From Sphingobacterium humi (GTDB lineage: Bacteria > Bacteroidota > Bacteroidia > Sphingobacteriales > Sphingobacteriaceae), in NCBI RefSeq assembly GCF_009768885.1, contig NZ_WSQA01000017.1, positions 1 through 64,000 of the forward strand: a stretch of DNA of 64,000 nucleotides, read 5' to 3'. The notes beneath the pieces are model-generated. The model saw nothing but the letters and a program-made list of their open reading frames with translations. It searched no databases and was not told where the DNA came from. The position numbers and the translations under genes are program-made. Of the stretch, positions 1 to 10,200 are shown piece by piece. How positions within the stretch are numbered: position 1 is the first letter of the stretch; each line of letters begins with the position of its first letter.

Positions 1-558
1 AAACAATAGATGTCTAGATCTTGCTAATAACTGCTTCACAGTATCTCCGTTGGATAACACCTCAGGTTCATAGTGTTCACCTTGTTCTCTAGCATCCTTT
101 ATGTTTTGACTTTCATTATCAAGCACTTCCCAACGATATTGGATTCGAAGTTCCTGGACAGCATCGAATGCTAACTTTTGAACATGAAACCGAGCAATTA
201 CTCTCCTGGCGTTTCTAAAACATCTTGTGATGGCTTTAGCCATATTGGGGGCCATATCCATTGTCACCTCCTTTACTTTGTTTCTAGCTCGGATTGGAAT
301 TCGTTCTAGAACACGAATGATGTCTTCGTATTTTGTTCCTTTGATAACGGCTAGAATGGTTCCTTTTCTACCTTTGCCTTATTTACTACTGACAATGGTA
401 TAAAGCTCGCCATTGCTAAAGCTTGTTTCATCAATACTTAAGTGCTCAGTTATATTATCTGGATATAATATCCAATTTTCGGCATGGGGTTTTTAATCCC
501 AATCATGAAAATCACTTAGGTGATTCTTGTATTGATCCTGCAGTTGTTTGCCATCCAT
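1..558 (-). pseudogene. ISAon1-type transposase, catalytic ORF remnant (partial)
   Basis: Reading the minus strand from an ATG at 558 gives a transposase-like protein that continues past the left edge. It has the DDE-transposase-type run LSIDETSFSNGELYTIVSSK near codons 40-60, and further on a region like VTMDMAPNMAKAI, where a second catalytic Asp is expected. The frame is broken by two in-frame TAA codons, at 493-495 (codon 22) and 379-381 (codon 60), which probably replaced CAA and AAA. The copy should therefore be dead. Assignment to the ISAon1 group rests on memory of the family and on the matching N-terminal ORF next to it. Terminal inverted repeats were not identified. Confidence 0.8.
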
Positions 559-598
559 CTGAAAGAATAAACCCTCCAGATGAGCACTTACAGGATGA

Positions 599-952
599 TT
601 ATCCAAATATCTTCTTTAAAAAAAGCCCGAATTCTGTAGTCAGTCGAGCACCCTCACGTACTAGGTTCCAATCTTTTGTAACAATCTGTCCGGTATCTAA
701 AACCGTCCAACGACGACGCCTTATGTGAAGCGTAACTTTCTGTCCTCGAATCGGAAAGTCTGAAATTTCGGTGGAAGGCATAAACCCAATGAATTCAACC
801 TTTCTATTTTCATAACCAGATGGAGAGATATTGAGTTCATCTAAATAAATATGCAGTTGATTGTCAACCTGATTTACTACTAAAATCTCAAAGTATTCTA
901 AAAGCCCTTCGGGCATCAATAAGGATAGTAATTTACGTTCGGCGTCTTGCAC
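599..952 (-). pseudogene. ISAon1-type transposase N-terminal region ORF
   Basis: This 117-codon reading frame starts with GTG and matches what I recall of the ISAon1 transposase N-terminal region protein: an N-terminal LLSLLMPEGLLEYFEI, a central LHIYLDELN, then DFPIRGQKVTLHIRRRRW and a DWNLV motif. It is probably intact as a reading frame, but it belongs to an element whose catalytic ORF (1-558) carries two stop codons, so I call it part of a decayed insertion sequence. A run of seven T on the minus strand lies close to its end. The downstream ORF is in another frame, which could reflect the normal two-ORF layout or an indel. Confidence 0.75.
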
Positions 953-1301
953 GGGATTTTGGCTTTAAAGATGCTAAACCAGGAAATTTTTACTATTTCA
1001 CCCCCTCAAGAATTCTGCTTGATTCAAAATAACATTCTAATTTTTAATTCATCCTAACGGTCTAAAGGTCCTGATTAAGTTAACAATCAAAAGGCTATAG
1101 AGGGTCATTTTATAAAAATGTTTTGAAACATATACCCAATTGTCCTTCCGCAAAGTCTCTTCAAAATAAAATCGCTATTAAAATTGGAAAAAATACGACA
1201 ACGCTCTCGCTAATTTAAAAGGTGAGTTTCTTGCATATCAAAGGAGATTAATGCTTCTTTGGGACATCATACTTATGATATCTACCCAAAAATCTAATTT
1301 T
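953..1301. other. Intergenic region between IS remnant and SusC-1
   Basis: About 350 bp of AT-rich DNA without a gene. It should hold the right end of the insertion sequence and the promoter of the SusC/SusD pair that follows. I found no convincing TAnnTTTG element and no clear terminal inverted repeat. An AGGAG sequence just upstream of an ATG at 1251 could be a ribosome-binding site for a longer version of SusC-1. Confidence 0.5.
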
Positions 1302-4300
1302 ATGAAAATCAAAGAAGCATATCAAAATTGCAGGATTGTCTGTATTTCCTTTTGTTTCATTTTCTTTGTTCAGTTGGCGGCTGTGGCCCAAGACTTTACA
1401 GGGAAAGTTGTTGATAAAACGGATGGAACGCCACTTGCGGACGTAACGATTCGCGATAATCAAAACGTTACTAAATCGCAAACAGATGGAACTTTCCGAA
1501 TCAATGCCAAGCTAGGGGCGAAGCTTGAATTTTCCTTGTTAGGCTATCAAAAGCTCGTTTTTCAGCTCAATAATCGCAATAACCTAACCATTGAGCTGGA
1601 GCGTTCGGAAGATGTGCTGGAAGAAGTGGTGGTGACGGCCTTAGGGATTAAGCGGGAAACCAAAGGCTTAAGCTACGCGACCCAGCAAGTATCTGCCGAG
1701 GCTGTTAGTGGCATTAAAGATAATAGCGGAAACTTCGTGAGCGCCTTAACAGGTAAAGTGGCCGGTGCTGTCGTTTCTACCACCTCTGGCGGGCCGGGTT
1801 CCTCGGCGCGTATCGTGCTACGGGGTAATAAATCGATTACTGGAAATAATAATGCCTTGATGGTAATTGACGGGATTGTGTTTGATAATACCTCGGTTAC
1901 TCAATCGGCCGGACCGTATTCCAACGTATACTCGAGTAGTGATGGTGGCGCGAACATCAATCCGGAGGATATCGAGAGCATCAACGTCTTAAAGGGGCCA
2001 TCAGCTGCCGCTTTATATGGTAGCCGTGCTGTAAACGGTGCGATTATTATTACCACCAAGCAAGGTGCTGCCGGACGTTGGAAGCTGGATGTAAACAGTA
2101 CGCATAGCTTTGAAAATGTATCCTATATTCCAGGCTTACAAAATACCTATGGCCGTGGCAATGGCGGCGCTTTAGGCGCTAATGCCACAGATAGCTGGGG
2201 GGCACCTTCTACCACCTATGCCGATAATGTGAAAAACTTCTTTAACACCGGCTACAGCAATAGCAATTCGATCAGTGCATCTGGTGGTAGCGAGAAGGTA
2301 CAATCGTATTTTTCCGTGGCCAATGGCCGTATTGATGGCGTAATTCCGGAAAATTACCTGAATCGGAATAACGTAGACTTAAGAATAAATACGGAACTGG
2401 TAAAAGGGCTGAAAACAGATTTGAAATTAAGCTACATAAACCAGGATATTCATAATAAGCAACGCCTTTCTGCCAACGGAATCATGGCGCAGATTTTAAC
2501 CATGCCGCGTGATATGGACGATGCGGAATTGAAAGATTATGAAACAATAAATCCGTCAACCGGTTTGCCGGAAAGTAAATTCTGGAGTACCAACGTGAAT
2601 AATGATAACCCTTATTGGAGCATTTATAGAAACTCGGTTAACGAAAAAAGAGATCGGATCGTGGCGATGGGCTCTGTTTCCTATCAATTTACACCTTGGT
2701 TAAACTTTATGACGCGCATGAGCATGGATCGTTTCTATGAAAAAACAGACGGTTCCTTCTATAACAGCACCAAAGCAAATGGGAACGTGTTGCCCGGCGG
2801 ACAGTACTATTTGACCAAATCGGAATACAGCAACCGTAATATTGACTTCTTATTTACTGGAGCAACCAAAGTGGTTGATGAGCAATTCCAACTTAACTAC
2901 GTGTTGGGATCTAGCTTACTGACCAGACAGTACAATACCGGAACCAGTATGGCCAATGGTCTGACGGTGCCTAACAATTTCTCCTTGGCTTTTGCCAGCA
3001 CTCCTACTTTTCAAGGGATTTCTGCTTATAAAAGACATTTAAACTCGGTGTATGGAAGCTTGAACTTGGCTATGTGGGAAAGCTTATACCTCGACTTTAC
3101 AGCGCGTAACGACTGGTCGTCTACCCTTCCTGCGCCGCACAGTTATTTCTACCCATCGGTTGGTTTGTCTTTCGTGATGAATAAATGGTTAAGCCTGCCA
3201 TCATGGATTGATTTAGCGAAAGTGCGCGGTTCCTATACCATGGTGGGTAATGATGCCGAACCAAACTTATTAAATCAAACTTATACCTATACGGCGGCTT
3301 CCGGGAAAGGATTTATTACCAGAAACCCAACGAAAAGCATTCAGGATTTAAAGCCTGAGAAAACAACGTCTTACGAAGGTGGGTTCGACTTTCAATTCTT
3401 CGGCAATCGTTTAGGGGTGAACGGAACCTTGTATAAGAGTAATTCCATTAACCAATTGATTTTCTTGGCCGCGACGACTTCAACGGGTTTCGACTCGCAA
3501 TATATTAATGCAGGAGATGTGGAGAACAAGGGCTTTGAATTGCAATTAACGGGTAAGCCTATCCGCAATGAAAACTTTACCTGGGAATCGACCCTAAACT
3601 TCGCGAGAAATACGACGAAAATAAACGAGTTAACCAATCAAATTTCTTCAGTAAATGTAAGTGCAAGCATTGCCTATGCTACCGTGGTTATTTCTAAAGG
3701 TGGTGGTTATGGCGATTTATATGGTGCGAAATGGAAAGTGGACCCTAACTCGGGCAAGTATGTGGTTAATAACTTGGGGATGCCGGTGGTGGAAACCGGA
3801 AAGCCTGTAGGAAACTATAACCCTTCCGCAACGCTGGGCTGGAGTAATAATTTCAAATACAAAAACTGGGGATTCCATATCAATGTGGACGGTAGAATTG
3901 GTGGAGAAATGGTATCCGGAACTGCCGCATTAATGGCCGATTATGGGGTTGGTGAATTTACGACTGCACATCGAGATGGCAATTGGGTAATTGATGCGGT
4001 CGATCAAAATGGCGCCGCCAATACTAAAGCAATTAACGCAGAAGGATTCTGGACAACCGTAGGTGCCGGTGGTATTTACCCGTATACGGAGTTCTTTACG
4101 TTCGATATGACCAACTTCCGCATTCGTAATTTAGGTTTATCCTACAGCTTACCGAACAGCTTGTTGCCTTTTGTAAAATCAGCCCAACTATCGGCCTCCA
4201 TGAATAACGTGTTATTCCTATACAAAGGCAAGTCGATTTTGGATATCCCAGGAATCGGGAAGTTAAAGAATCCGGTTGATCCTGAGGCGTCCATTGGTTC

Positions 4301-4379
4301 GGGGAACTTCCAAGGAGTGGAAGCCGCCGTATTGCCCCTGTCAAGAACCTTTACCATGGGTGTAAAATTATCTTTCTAA
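1302..4379 (+). CDS. SusC/RagA family TonB-linked outer membrane receptor (SusC-1)
   Basis: Outer-membrane TonB-dependent importer, 1025 aa from the chosen start. After a signal peptide ending near VAQ comes a carboxypeptidase-like beta-sandwich domain (FTGKVVDKTDGTPLADV), then the conserved VVVTALGIKRE element, a plug domain (GKVAGAVVSTTSG, INVLKGPSAAALYGSRAVNGAI) and a long beta-barrel ending in MGVKLSF. There is no STN domain, so it is not expected to signal through FecR. The frame stays open to an ATG at 1251, which has a good AGGAG upstream. I prefer 1302 because it begins a compact lysine-containing signal peptide. It is paired with the SusD-like gene 26 bp downstream. No catabolic enzyme follows the pair, so the substrate cannot be inferred. 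Related RagA-type systems import peptides or glycans. Confidence 0.93.
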   Translation: MKIKEAYQNCRIVCISFCFIFFVQLAAVAQDFTGKVVDKTDGTPLADVTIRDNQNVTKSQTDGTFRINAKLGAKLEFSLLGYQKLVFQLNNRNNLTIELERSEDVLEEVVVTALGIKRETKGLSYATQQVSAEAVSGIKDNSGNFVSALTGKVAGAVVSTTSGGPGSSARIVLRGNKSITGNNNALMVIDGIVFDNTSVTQSAGPYSNVYSSSDGGANINPEDIESINVLKGPSAAALYGSRAVNGAIIITTKQGAAGRWKLDVNSTHSFENVSYIPGLQNTYGRGNGGALGANATDSWGAPSTTYADNVKNFFNTGYSNSNSISASGGSEKVQSYFSVANGRIDGVIPENYLNRNNVDLRINTELVKGLKTDLKLSYINQDIHNKQRLSANGIMAQILTMPRDMDDAELKDYETINPSTGLPESKFWSTNVNNDNPYWSIYRNSVNEKRDRIVAMGSVSYQFTPWLNFMTRMSMDRFYEKTDGSFYNSTKANGNVLPGGQYYLTKSEYSNRNIDFLFTGATKVVDEQFQLNYVLGSSLLTRQYNTGTSMANGLTVPNNFSLAFASTPTFQGISAYKRHLNSVYGSLNLAMWESLYLDFTARNDWSSTLPAPHSYFYPSVGLSFVMNKWLSLPSWIDLAKVRGSYTMVGNDAEPNLLNQTYTYTAASGKGFITRNPTKSIQDLKPEKTTSYEGGFDFQFFGNRLGVNGTLYKSNSINQLIFLAATTSTGFDSQYINAGDVENKGFELQLTGKPIRNENFTWESTLNFARNTTKINELTNQISSVNVSASIAYATVVISKGGGYGDLYGAKWKVDPNSGKYVVNNLGMPVVETGKPVGNYNPSATLGWSNNFKYKNWGFHINVDGRIGGEMVSGTAALMADYGVGEFTTAHRDGNWVIDAVDQNGAANTKAINAEGFWTTVGAGGIYPYTEFFTFDMTNFRIRNLGLSYSLPNSLLPFVKSAQLSASMNNVLFLYKGKSILDIPGIGKLKNPVDPEASIGSGNFQGVEAAVLPLSRTFTMGVKLSF

Positions 4380-4405
4380 TCCATTTCTCTAATTATTATT
4401 TCTAT

Positions 4406-5983
4406 ATGAAAAGGCTAATCAATACCACAAAATATATCGCTGTCTCGCTGGCATTACTGTCTGCAACCGGCTGTACCAAAGATTTTATTGCTGATAATAA
4501 CGATGTGAATGCCATAACGAGTATCAGCAGTGCGGAATATCCCTATTTGTTCAATAAGGCATTATCATCCGCGTTCGTCAATGGTTCATACTATGAAACT
4601 ACGCAGAATTATTTTGCAGATATCTATGCGCAATATTATGCTAAAAGTGTTTCTACGGAACGCTATACGCTAAATTCTGAATACGCCAGACGGATGTATC
4701 TGGTTGCCTATGTGCACGTGGGCGCTCAGTTGAAGACCATTCTCGACGGTGCCGATCCGGCATCGGGAGAGCATGCCCTAGCCAACATTATGTGGGTTTA
4801 TTCTTTCGGTCGCTTAACTGATGTGATGGGTCCGATTCCGTATGCCGAGGCCTTGATGGTCGATGGCAGTCAAGGTGTTAAATACAGCGATATGCCGGAA
4901 ATTTACGCCGACTTTTTTGCTCGCATAACGAAGTCGGTTGAAACCTTGAAAAAGTTAAATGCTTCCACAAGCTTATTTGCCGGGCAGGAAAACCTATACA
5001 GTGGCAATGTGGGGAAATGGATAAAATTTGCCAACACCCTGAAACTGCGCCTAGCCATGCGTATCTCTAAAAAGGATGCAACGACAGCGAAGAAAATGGC
5101 GGAAGAGGCTTATGCAGCGGGTCTATTGGAAGCCAATGCGGATAATGCTTCGGTGTTACGTTCCTTAGTAGGCAATGATTTTAATGGCTTGGCCAATATT
5201 GCGGGCTGGTATGCGGGTTCGATGAGTGCAACCATGAAGTCTTACCTTTCGGGGTACCAAGACCCTAGATTGGCGATCTTTTTTCAAAAAAATGTAACCA
5301 CAAAAGAGTTTAGCTCCAGAAGAAACGGGATGCCGGCTACCGACATTAACGTGATGGTAAATAATGTGTCGGTCAATTCCAATGCATTGCAATCTAACGT
5401 AGGCCCTTATTGGATCAATTATAATGCAAATGGGACCTATACGCAAAACCTTACCAATAGACAGCATGTTCTCTGTGCTGCGGAAGCTTATTTCCTGCGC
5501 GCCGAAGCTGCCTTAAATGGTTGGAATGTGGGTGGAACAGCAAAAGCGCTGTATGAAGAAGGGATAAAACAAAGCCTTAGCCAATGGGGTGTAACCGATG
5601 CAGCAGCCATTCAGGCTTATGTAAATTCAGCAAACCTGCCTGCTGCTCCGGCCGACTATTATAAGTCGCCGGCGGTATCCAATACGCCAATTCAATGGGC
5701 TGGCGCGGAAGCCATGCAGCGTAAACAAATAGGTACGCAAAAATGGTTGGCTATTTTCCCGGATGGATGGGAAGCCTGGGCCGAGTTCCGAAGAACTGGA
5801 TACCCAGATATGTATAACTTAATTACATCGGAAAATGCTGACCTGCCTGTAGGTACGTTCATCAAACGCCTGACCTATCCGGAAGCGGAATATAATAGCA
5901 ATGCCGAAGGGGTGAAAACTGGGGTAGCCTTGTTAGGGGGCCAGGATAAAGCATCCGTACGCTTATGGTGGGATGTGGATTAG
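4406..5983 (+). CDS. SusD/RagB family outer membrane lipoprotein, SusD-like_2 type
   Basis: Surface substrate-binding lipoprotein that forms the lid of the SusC-1 channel. The signal sequence ends in a lipobox, LLSATGC, with the lipidated Cys at residue 23. The body is rich in TPR-like helices. The C-terminal part (GWEAWAEFRRTGYPDMYNL, then LTYPEAEYNSN) is the signature I associate with the SusD-like_2 group rather than the classical SusD group. At 525 aa it has the usual family length. It is co-transcribed with SusC-1, and a strong terminator follows. No enzyme is linked to this pair. Confidence 0.92.
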   Translation: MKRLINTTKYIAVSLALLSATGCTKDFIADNNDVNAITSISSAEYPYLFNKALSSAFVNGSYYETTQNYFADIYAQYYAKSVSTERYTLNSEYARRMYLVAYVHVGAQLKTILDGADPASGEHALANIMWVYSFGRLTDVMGPIPYAEALMVDGSQGVKYSDMPEIYADFFARITKSVETLKKLNASTSLFAGQENLYSGNVGKWIKFANTLKLRLAMRISKKDATTAKKMAEEAYAAGLLEANADNASVLRSLVGNDFNGLANIAGWYAGSMSATMKSYLSGYQDPRLAIFFQKNVTTKEFSSRRNGMPATDINVMVNNVSVNSNALQSNVGPYWINYNANGTYTQNLTNRQHVLCAAEAYFLRAEAALNGWNVGGTAKALYEEGIKQSLSQWGVTDAAAIQAYVNSANLPAAPADYYKSPAVSNTPIQWAGAEAMQRKQIGTQKWLAIFPDGWEAWAEFRRTGYPDMYNLITSENADLPVGTFIKRLTYPEAEYNSNAEGVKTGVALLGGQDKASVRLWWDVD

Positions 5984-6018
5984 AGGAAAGATCTTTCGGT
6001 TAAAATAGATTTAAACGT

Positions 6019-6059
6019 CCTGGAAGGAACTGCAGTAGGGTTCCTTTCCAGGGTTTTTT
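6019..6059 (+). terminator. Rho-independent terminator after SusC-1/SusD-1
   Basis: An inverted repeat, CCTGGAAGGAAC at 6019-6030 and GTTCCTTTCCAGG at 6040-6052 with a short loop, is followed by a run of T. It ends the plus-strand pair 35 bp after the SusD stop and lies in front of the convergent AraC gene. Confidence 0.85.
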
Positions 6060-6069
6060 GTTGAATGTT

Positions 6070-6960
6070 TTATATGATGGCCTGTTTGTATTTCAAATGA
6101 TAGGCTTTCGCTGTGATGCCTGTTACTAATTTAAATTGGCGATTGAAATGTGAGATATTATTATAGCCTACCTGATAACATATTTCAGTAATCGTCAGAT
6201 CATTTTTGACCAGTAATTTGCAGGCATTTAAAATTCGAACTTCATTTAAAAATTCTGTGAACGTTTTTTGAGTCTGCGATTTAAAATAGCGACAAAAAGA
6301 GGAAGTGGTCAGGCTACATAATTGCGCCACCTCATCTAAACTGATTTCACGAGCGTAATTCAGCATGATAAAATTCATCACACGATTCAGTCGCTCCGTG
6401 TCACTGGTGTTTACCTCGTTTAAATACCCTAAACCAGATAATAATTCATAGTCTGTAGCCTCTGCAATAGCCTGAAGGGTTTTTAAGAATAAAGTAATTC
6501 GGTCGATTCCTTTGTTATTCACTACATCCTTGATTAGACGAGCAATGTTTTTCTGATCTTCTCCTTTGATTAAGACTCCTTGCTGTCCTCGCTGAAACAA
6601 GCGCTTAATACTGACAAATTCAGGAAGGTTGAAAAAGTCCAAGCCAAAAACATCGTCCTTAAAGTGGATGACATAAACGTCTACAAATAGATCCTTATTT
6701 TCTTGGTAAAAATCATTGTCATTCTTCCAAACATGTGGGAGATTCGAGCTGATAAACATTAAATCGCCATCTTGAAAATTACCGATATGATTTCCCATAA
6801 ATCGGATACCATAGCTTTTCTCTAAGAAAATAATCTCATGTTCTGGATGGTAATGCCAAGGGTAATCCATAAAAGGAGTTACTTCTCTTTTAACGGTAAT
6901 TGAAGATTCTATTTGGATAGGAATCTTTTCCAGGTGGGGTTGAAGGCTGTTGATTTGCAT
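6070..6960 (-). CDS. AraC family transcriptional regulator with cupin sensor domain
   Basis: A 296-aa regulator. The N-terminal half is cupin-like (PWHYHPEHEIIFLEKSYGIRF, then GDLMFISSNLPHVWKN), the arrangement used by AraC proteins that bind a sugar ligand. The C-terminal 100 residues form two helix-turn-helix motifs: ISLDEVAQLCSLTTSSFCRYF, then ITEICYQVGYNNISHFNRQFK. It is transcribed divergently from the SusC-2 operon and is the obvious candidate activator. A repeated two-part site with 21-bp spacing, typical of AraC proteins, occurs in front of SusC-2 and again in front of the 18884 operon. The inducer is unknown and is presumably a monosaccharide or derivative produced by the pathway. 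Confidence 0.92.
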   Translation of the reverse strand: MQINSLQPHLEKIPIQIESSITVKREVTPFMDYPWHYHPEHEIIFLEKSYGIRFMGNHIGNFQDGDLMFISSNLPHVWKNDNDFYQENKDLFVDVYVIHFKDDVFGLDFFNLPEFVSIKRLFQRGQQGVLIKGEDQKNIARLIKDVVNNKGIDRITLFLKTLQAIAEATDYELLSGLGYLNEVNTSDTERLNRVMNFIMLNYAREISLDEVAQLCSLTTSSFCRYFKSQTQKTFTEFLNEVRILNACKLLVKNDLTITEICYQVGYNNISHFNRQFKLVTGITAKAYHLKYKQAII

Positions 6961-7042
6961 AGGTTATAAACTATTCTTAATAGCCATATTAAGGTAGCAT
7001 TTTTATCACAATTTTCCCAAAAATGGCAATTCGTATGATAAA

Positions 7043-7102
7043 ATAGTGTCTTAAGTGGAAAATTTAGTCGTTTTTAATCCTTCCTATTCGGGATACTTTT
7101 GA
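7043..7102 (+). promoter_or_regulatory. Putative AraC-controlled promoter of the SusC-2 operon
   Basis: Two half-sites, TAGTGTC starting at 7044 and TAGTCG starting at 7065, lie 21 bp (two helical turns) apart. They are followed at 7094-7101 by TACTTTTG, which fits the Bacteroidetes -7 element TAnnTTTG. The -33 position (7071-7074) is TTTT rather than TTTG, as expected of a promoter that needs an activator. The same arrangement with identical spacing is found at 18764-18823. Binding by the AraC protein is inferred. Confidence 0.65.
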
Positions 7103-7209
7103 TTTAGTAAATGATTAGCAGCAGTTTTTAATGGACAAAAAAAGGCTGTATAACCCAAATTATGCTGTCCTAAATCAAACATTTATTAAATAACTAACCA
7201 ATTAAGATA

Positions 7210-10200
7210 ATGAGAAATTATGTTTTATTATCAAAGGGTATTCCCAGAAAAATTCATCGCAATTTAATCCTCCTGGGTTTTATTCCAACAGTAATGATGA
7301 TGGGGATATTGCCCGAAAAAGTAGAGGCTCATCCCTTAGCAAAAATCGACTTTGCGATGCAAGCGGCGATTCGGGGACGAGTGACGGATGCGAATGGCTT
7401 GCCGCTGGATGGAGTTACCGTGGAGGTCAAAGGATCCCAAGTAAAAACAAGTACCAATAAACGGGGTGAATTTTCCATTCCCGCAAGAATTGGGCAGACC
7501 CTTCTTTTTCACCATGTGGGGCATATGACCCAGGAATTACTCATTTCCTCCGATCAAGATGTACAATTGAAACTTGATTTTCAAACAAATCCGCTGGAAG
7601 ATGTGGTTGTTGTGGGCTATGGCACCAGCAAAAAAGTAAACTTAACCGGTGCTGTATCGACCATTTCTCAAGAGGCTTTTGAAAATAAATCGATGTCTAC
7701 CCCATTGGCAGCTATGCAGGGGGCTATTCCAGGAGTTGGTATTACGCGTACCAATGGTAAACCCGGTGGAGAAAACTATGCTGTGCAGATTCGAGGGGCT
7801 TCTTCTATCAATAATGTGGGTGTATTGGTAATGATTGATGGTGTGCGCGGGTCATTTTCAGAGTTAAACCCCAATGATATTGAAAGTATTTCTGTCTTAA
7901 AAGACGCCGCGGCAGCGGCAATTTATGGATCCAATGCGGCAGGTGGGGTGATGTTAGTGACTACCAAAAAAGGGAAAAAAGATAAAGTAGAGGTTAGTTA
8001 TTCCGGAAACTATGGGGTGACCCAGGCCTCCAGAATGCCTACGAGGATGAAGAGCTGGGACGAGGCGAAATACTATGATATGTCGGTATTCAATAGTACA
8101 GGGTCTATTTACTGGGGAGAAATAAAGTATGCCTGGATGCGTGGCGAAAAACTCGATGTCATAGATACTATTGGAATTAGAACCGGTGCACGCCCTTCTG
8201 ATTTTTATCCTGGGGAGCACTTTATAATTGATCCAACACGCCCTAACGTATGGGTTTCCTATAGTGATGTAGATCAAATTGCTGTGGCATTGAAAAAAGT
8301 TAATCCAATACAAACGCATAATGTAGCGGTGCGTGGTGGAAATGATAAAACTTCTTACTACATGTCTGCAGGCTATTACAATAGAAAGGGGATTTTAAGG
8401 TATGGGCCGGACTCCGAAGAACGCTATAATTTAAGATTGAATTTATCCAATCAGTTGTCTAAGAAAGTTTCGTTAAACTCGACCTTGTCCTATACCGATG
8501 CCGATGTTTATCAACCCGTGCGAGGAGTAGATGAGGTTATTTTATTGGCCTATAAATTTTGGGGATGGGAAGAACCGTACCGGCCTGATGGTTCCTACCA
8601 TGCTTCCAATGGAATTTGGCCAAGTATTATCGAGGTTGAAAAAGATGAAGGGAAAAGCACGCGTAGGCTATATACATTCGAAGGAAGTTCTAATCTAAAA
8701 ATCAAAGATCTGCTTCCGGGCCTAAACGTTGATGTCATTGGCTCAAAACGCCTAGGTTTTAGTAAAGGGAATAGTTTTCAAAAAACACTGACGTATATAG
8801 GTGCTGAAGGTAAACCAATTATTTTCAACCCAACGAATAGTATGAATAAATATGTAAATGCGAATACATTTACTTCCTTACAAGCATTTGCAACCTATAA
8901 TCTAAAGGTACAGCAAGATCATGAATTCGGCTTATTAGGGGGCTACTCTTTTGAAGACTTTCGCTATGATAATATTGCTGCAGGAATCAAAAGCTTAGTG
9001 ACCAATGAAATGTTTAGTTTGAACTGGGGCGATCCACAATCTGCTACCGTATCCGATGGCATAACAACGGCTGCTGCCATGGGGTTTTTTGGTCGCTTTA
9101 ATTACAACTATAAGGATAAATACCTGTTTGAATCAAACTTGCGCTACGATGGTAGCTCACGCTTGGCACCCGAAAATAGATGGCAGCTTTTCCCTTCCTT
9201 ATCAGCGGGCTGGGTGATTAGTAATGAAGACTTTTTCCCCAAAAATAACCTCGTAAATAATGTAAAGGTTCGCGGATCTTGGGGCCAGTTGGGGAATTCA
9301 GATGCTTTGGGTTATTATGATTATATAGGCATGCTCTATGCCGCGAATAATATCCCGTTCAATAATGCACGTAATACGCGGATCTACCAATCGCAATTGG
9401 CTTCCCCAAATAAAACTTGGGAAACGATAGAAACGGCAAATATTGGTTTAGATACATGGATGTTTGATAATCGATTGAATTTATCCGCTGATTTTTATGT
9501 GAAGAAGAATAAGGATATGCTCGCCAATATGGAAGTGCAATCTATTATAGGTGTGGGCTTGCCAACCTTTAATATTGGTGAACTTAAGACAACTGGTTGG
9601 GAAATGAATATAGGTTGGAAAGACATGTCTAAGCCCTTTAAATACTGGGTTTCTGCCCTCATATCCGATAATACCAATAAGCTTACCAAATATAAAGGAC
9701 GGAATATTGTAGGGTTAGGCCGGGTAGGATTGATTGAAGGATTACCGTTAAACACCATTTGGGGATACAAAACCGATGGGCTTTTCCAAAGCGATCAGGA
9801 ATACAAAGATTATGGAGTTGTGATAAATCCAAAGACAGGTCAGGGTGATATGAAATATTTAGACCTGGATGGGGATAAGAAAATTAGCATGGGCGATGGA
9901 ACACTCGCGAATCCTGGTGATTTAGTGCGCATGGGAGACACAAACCCTAGATATATGTTCGGTTTAAATTTAGGTTTTGAATATAAGGGTTTTAGTTTCT
10001 CCACTTTCCTACAAGGTGTGGCCCAACGTAAAATGTTGTTGAATACCGTTGATTTTCAACCTATGTTTTCTGAAGTACGGATGCCTTATAAAGAACAGTT
10101 AGATTATTGGACTCCGGAGAACCCCAATGCATTCTGGCCTAGACCTTATTTAAATAGTACGCATAGTTATTTGGCATCTGATTATTGGCTGCAGAACGCA

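Noticed and set aside
599..640. Programmed frameshift at the seven-T run joining the two transposase ORFs
   Set aside because: The offset between the frames is not the simple -1 expected, and the downstream ORF is already broken by stops.
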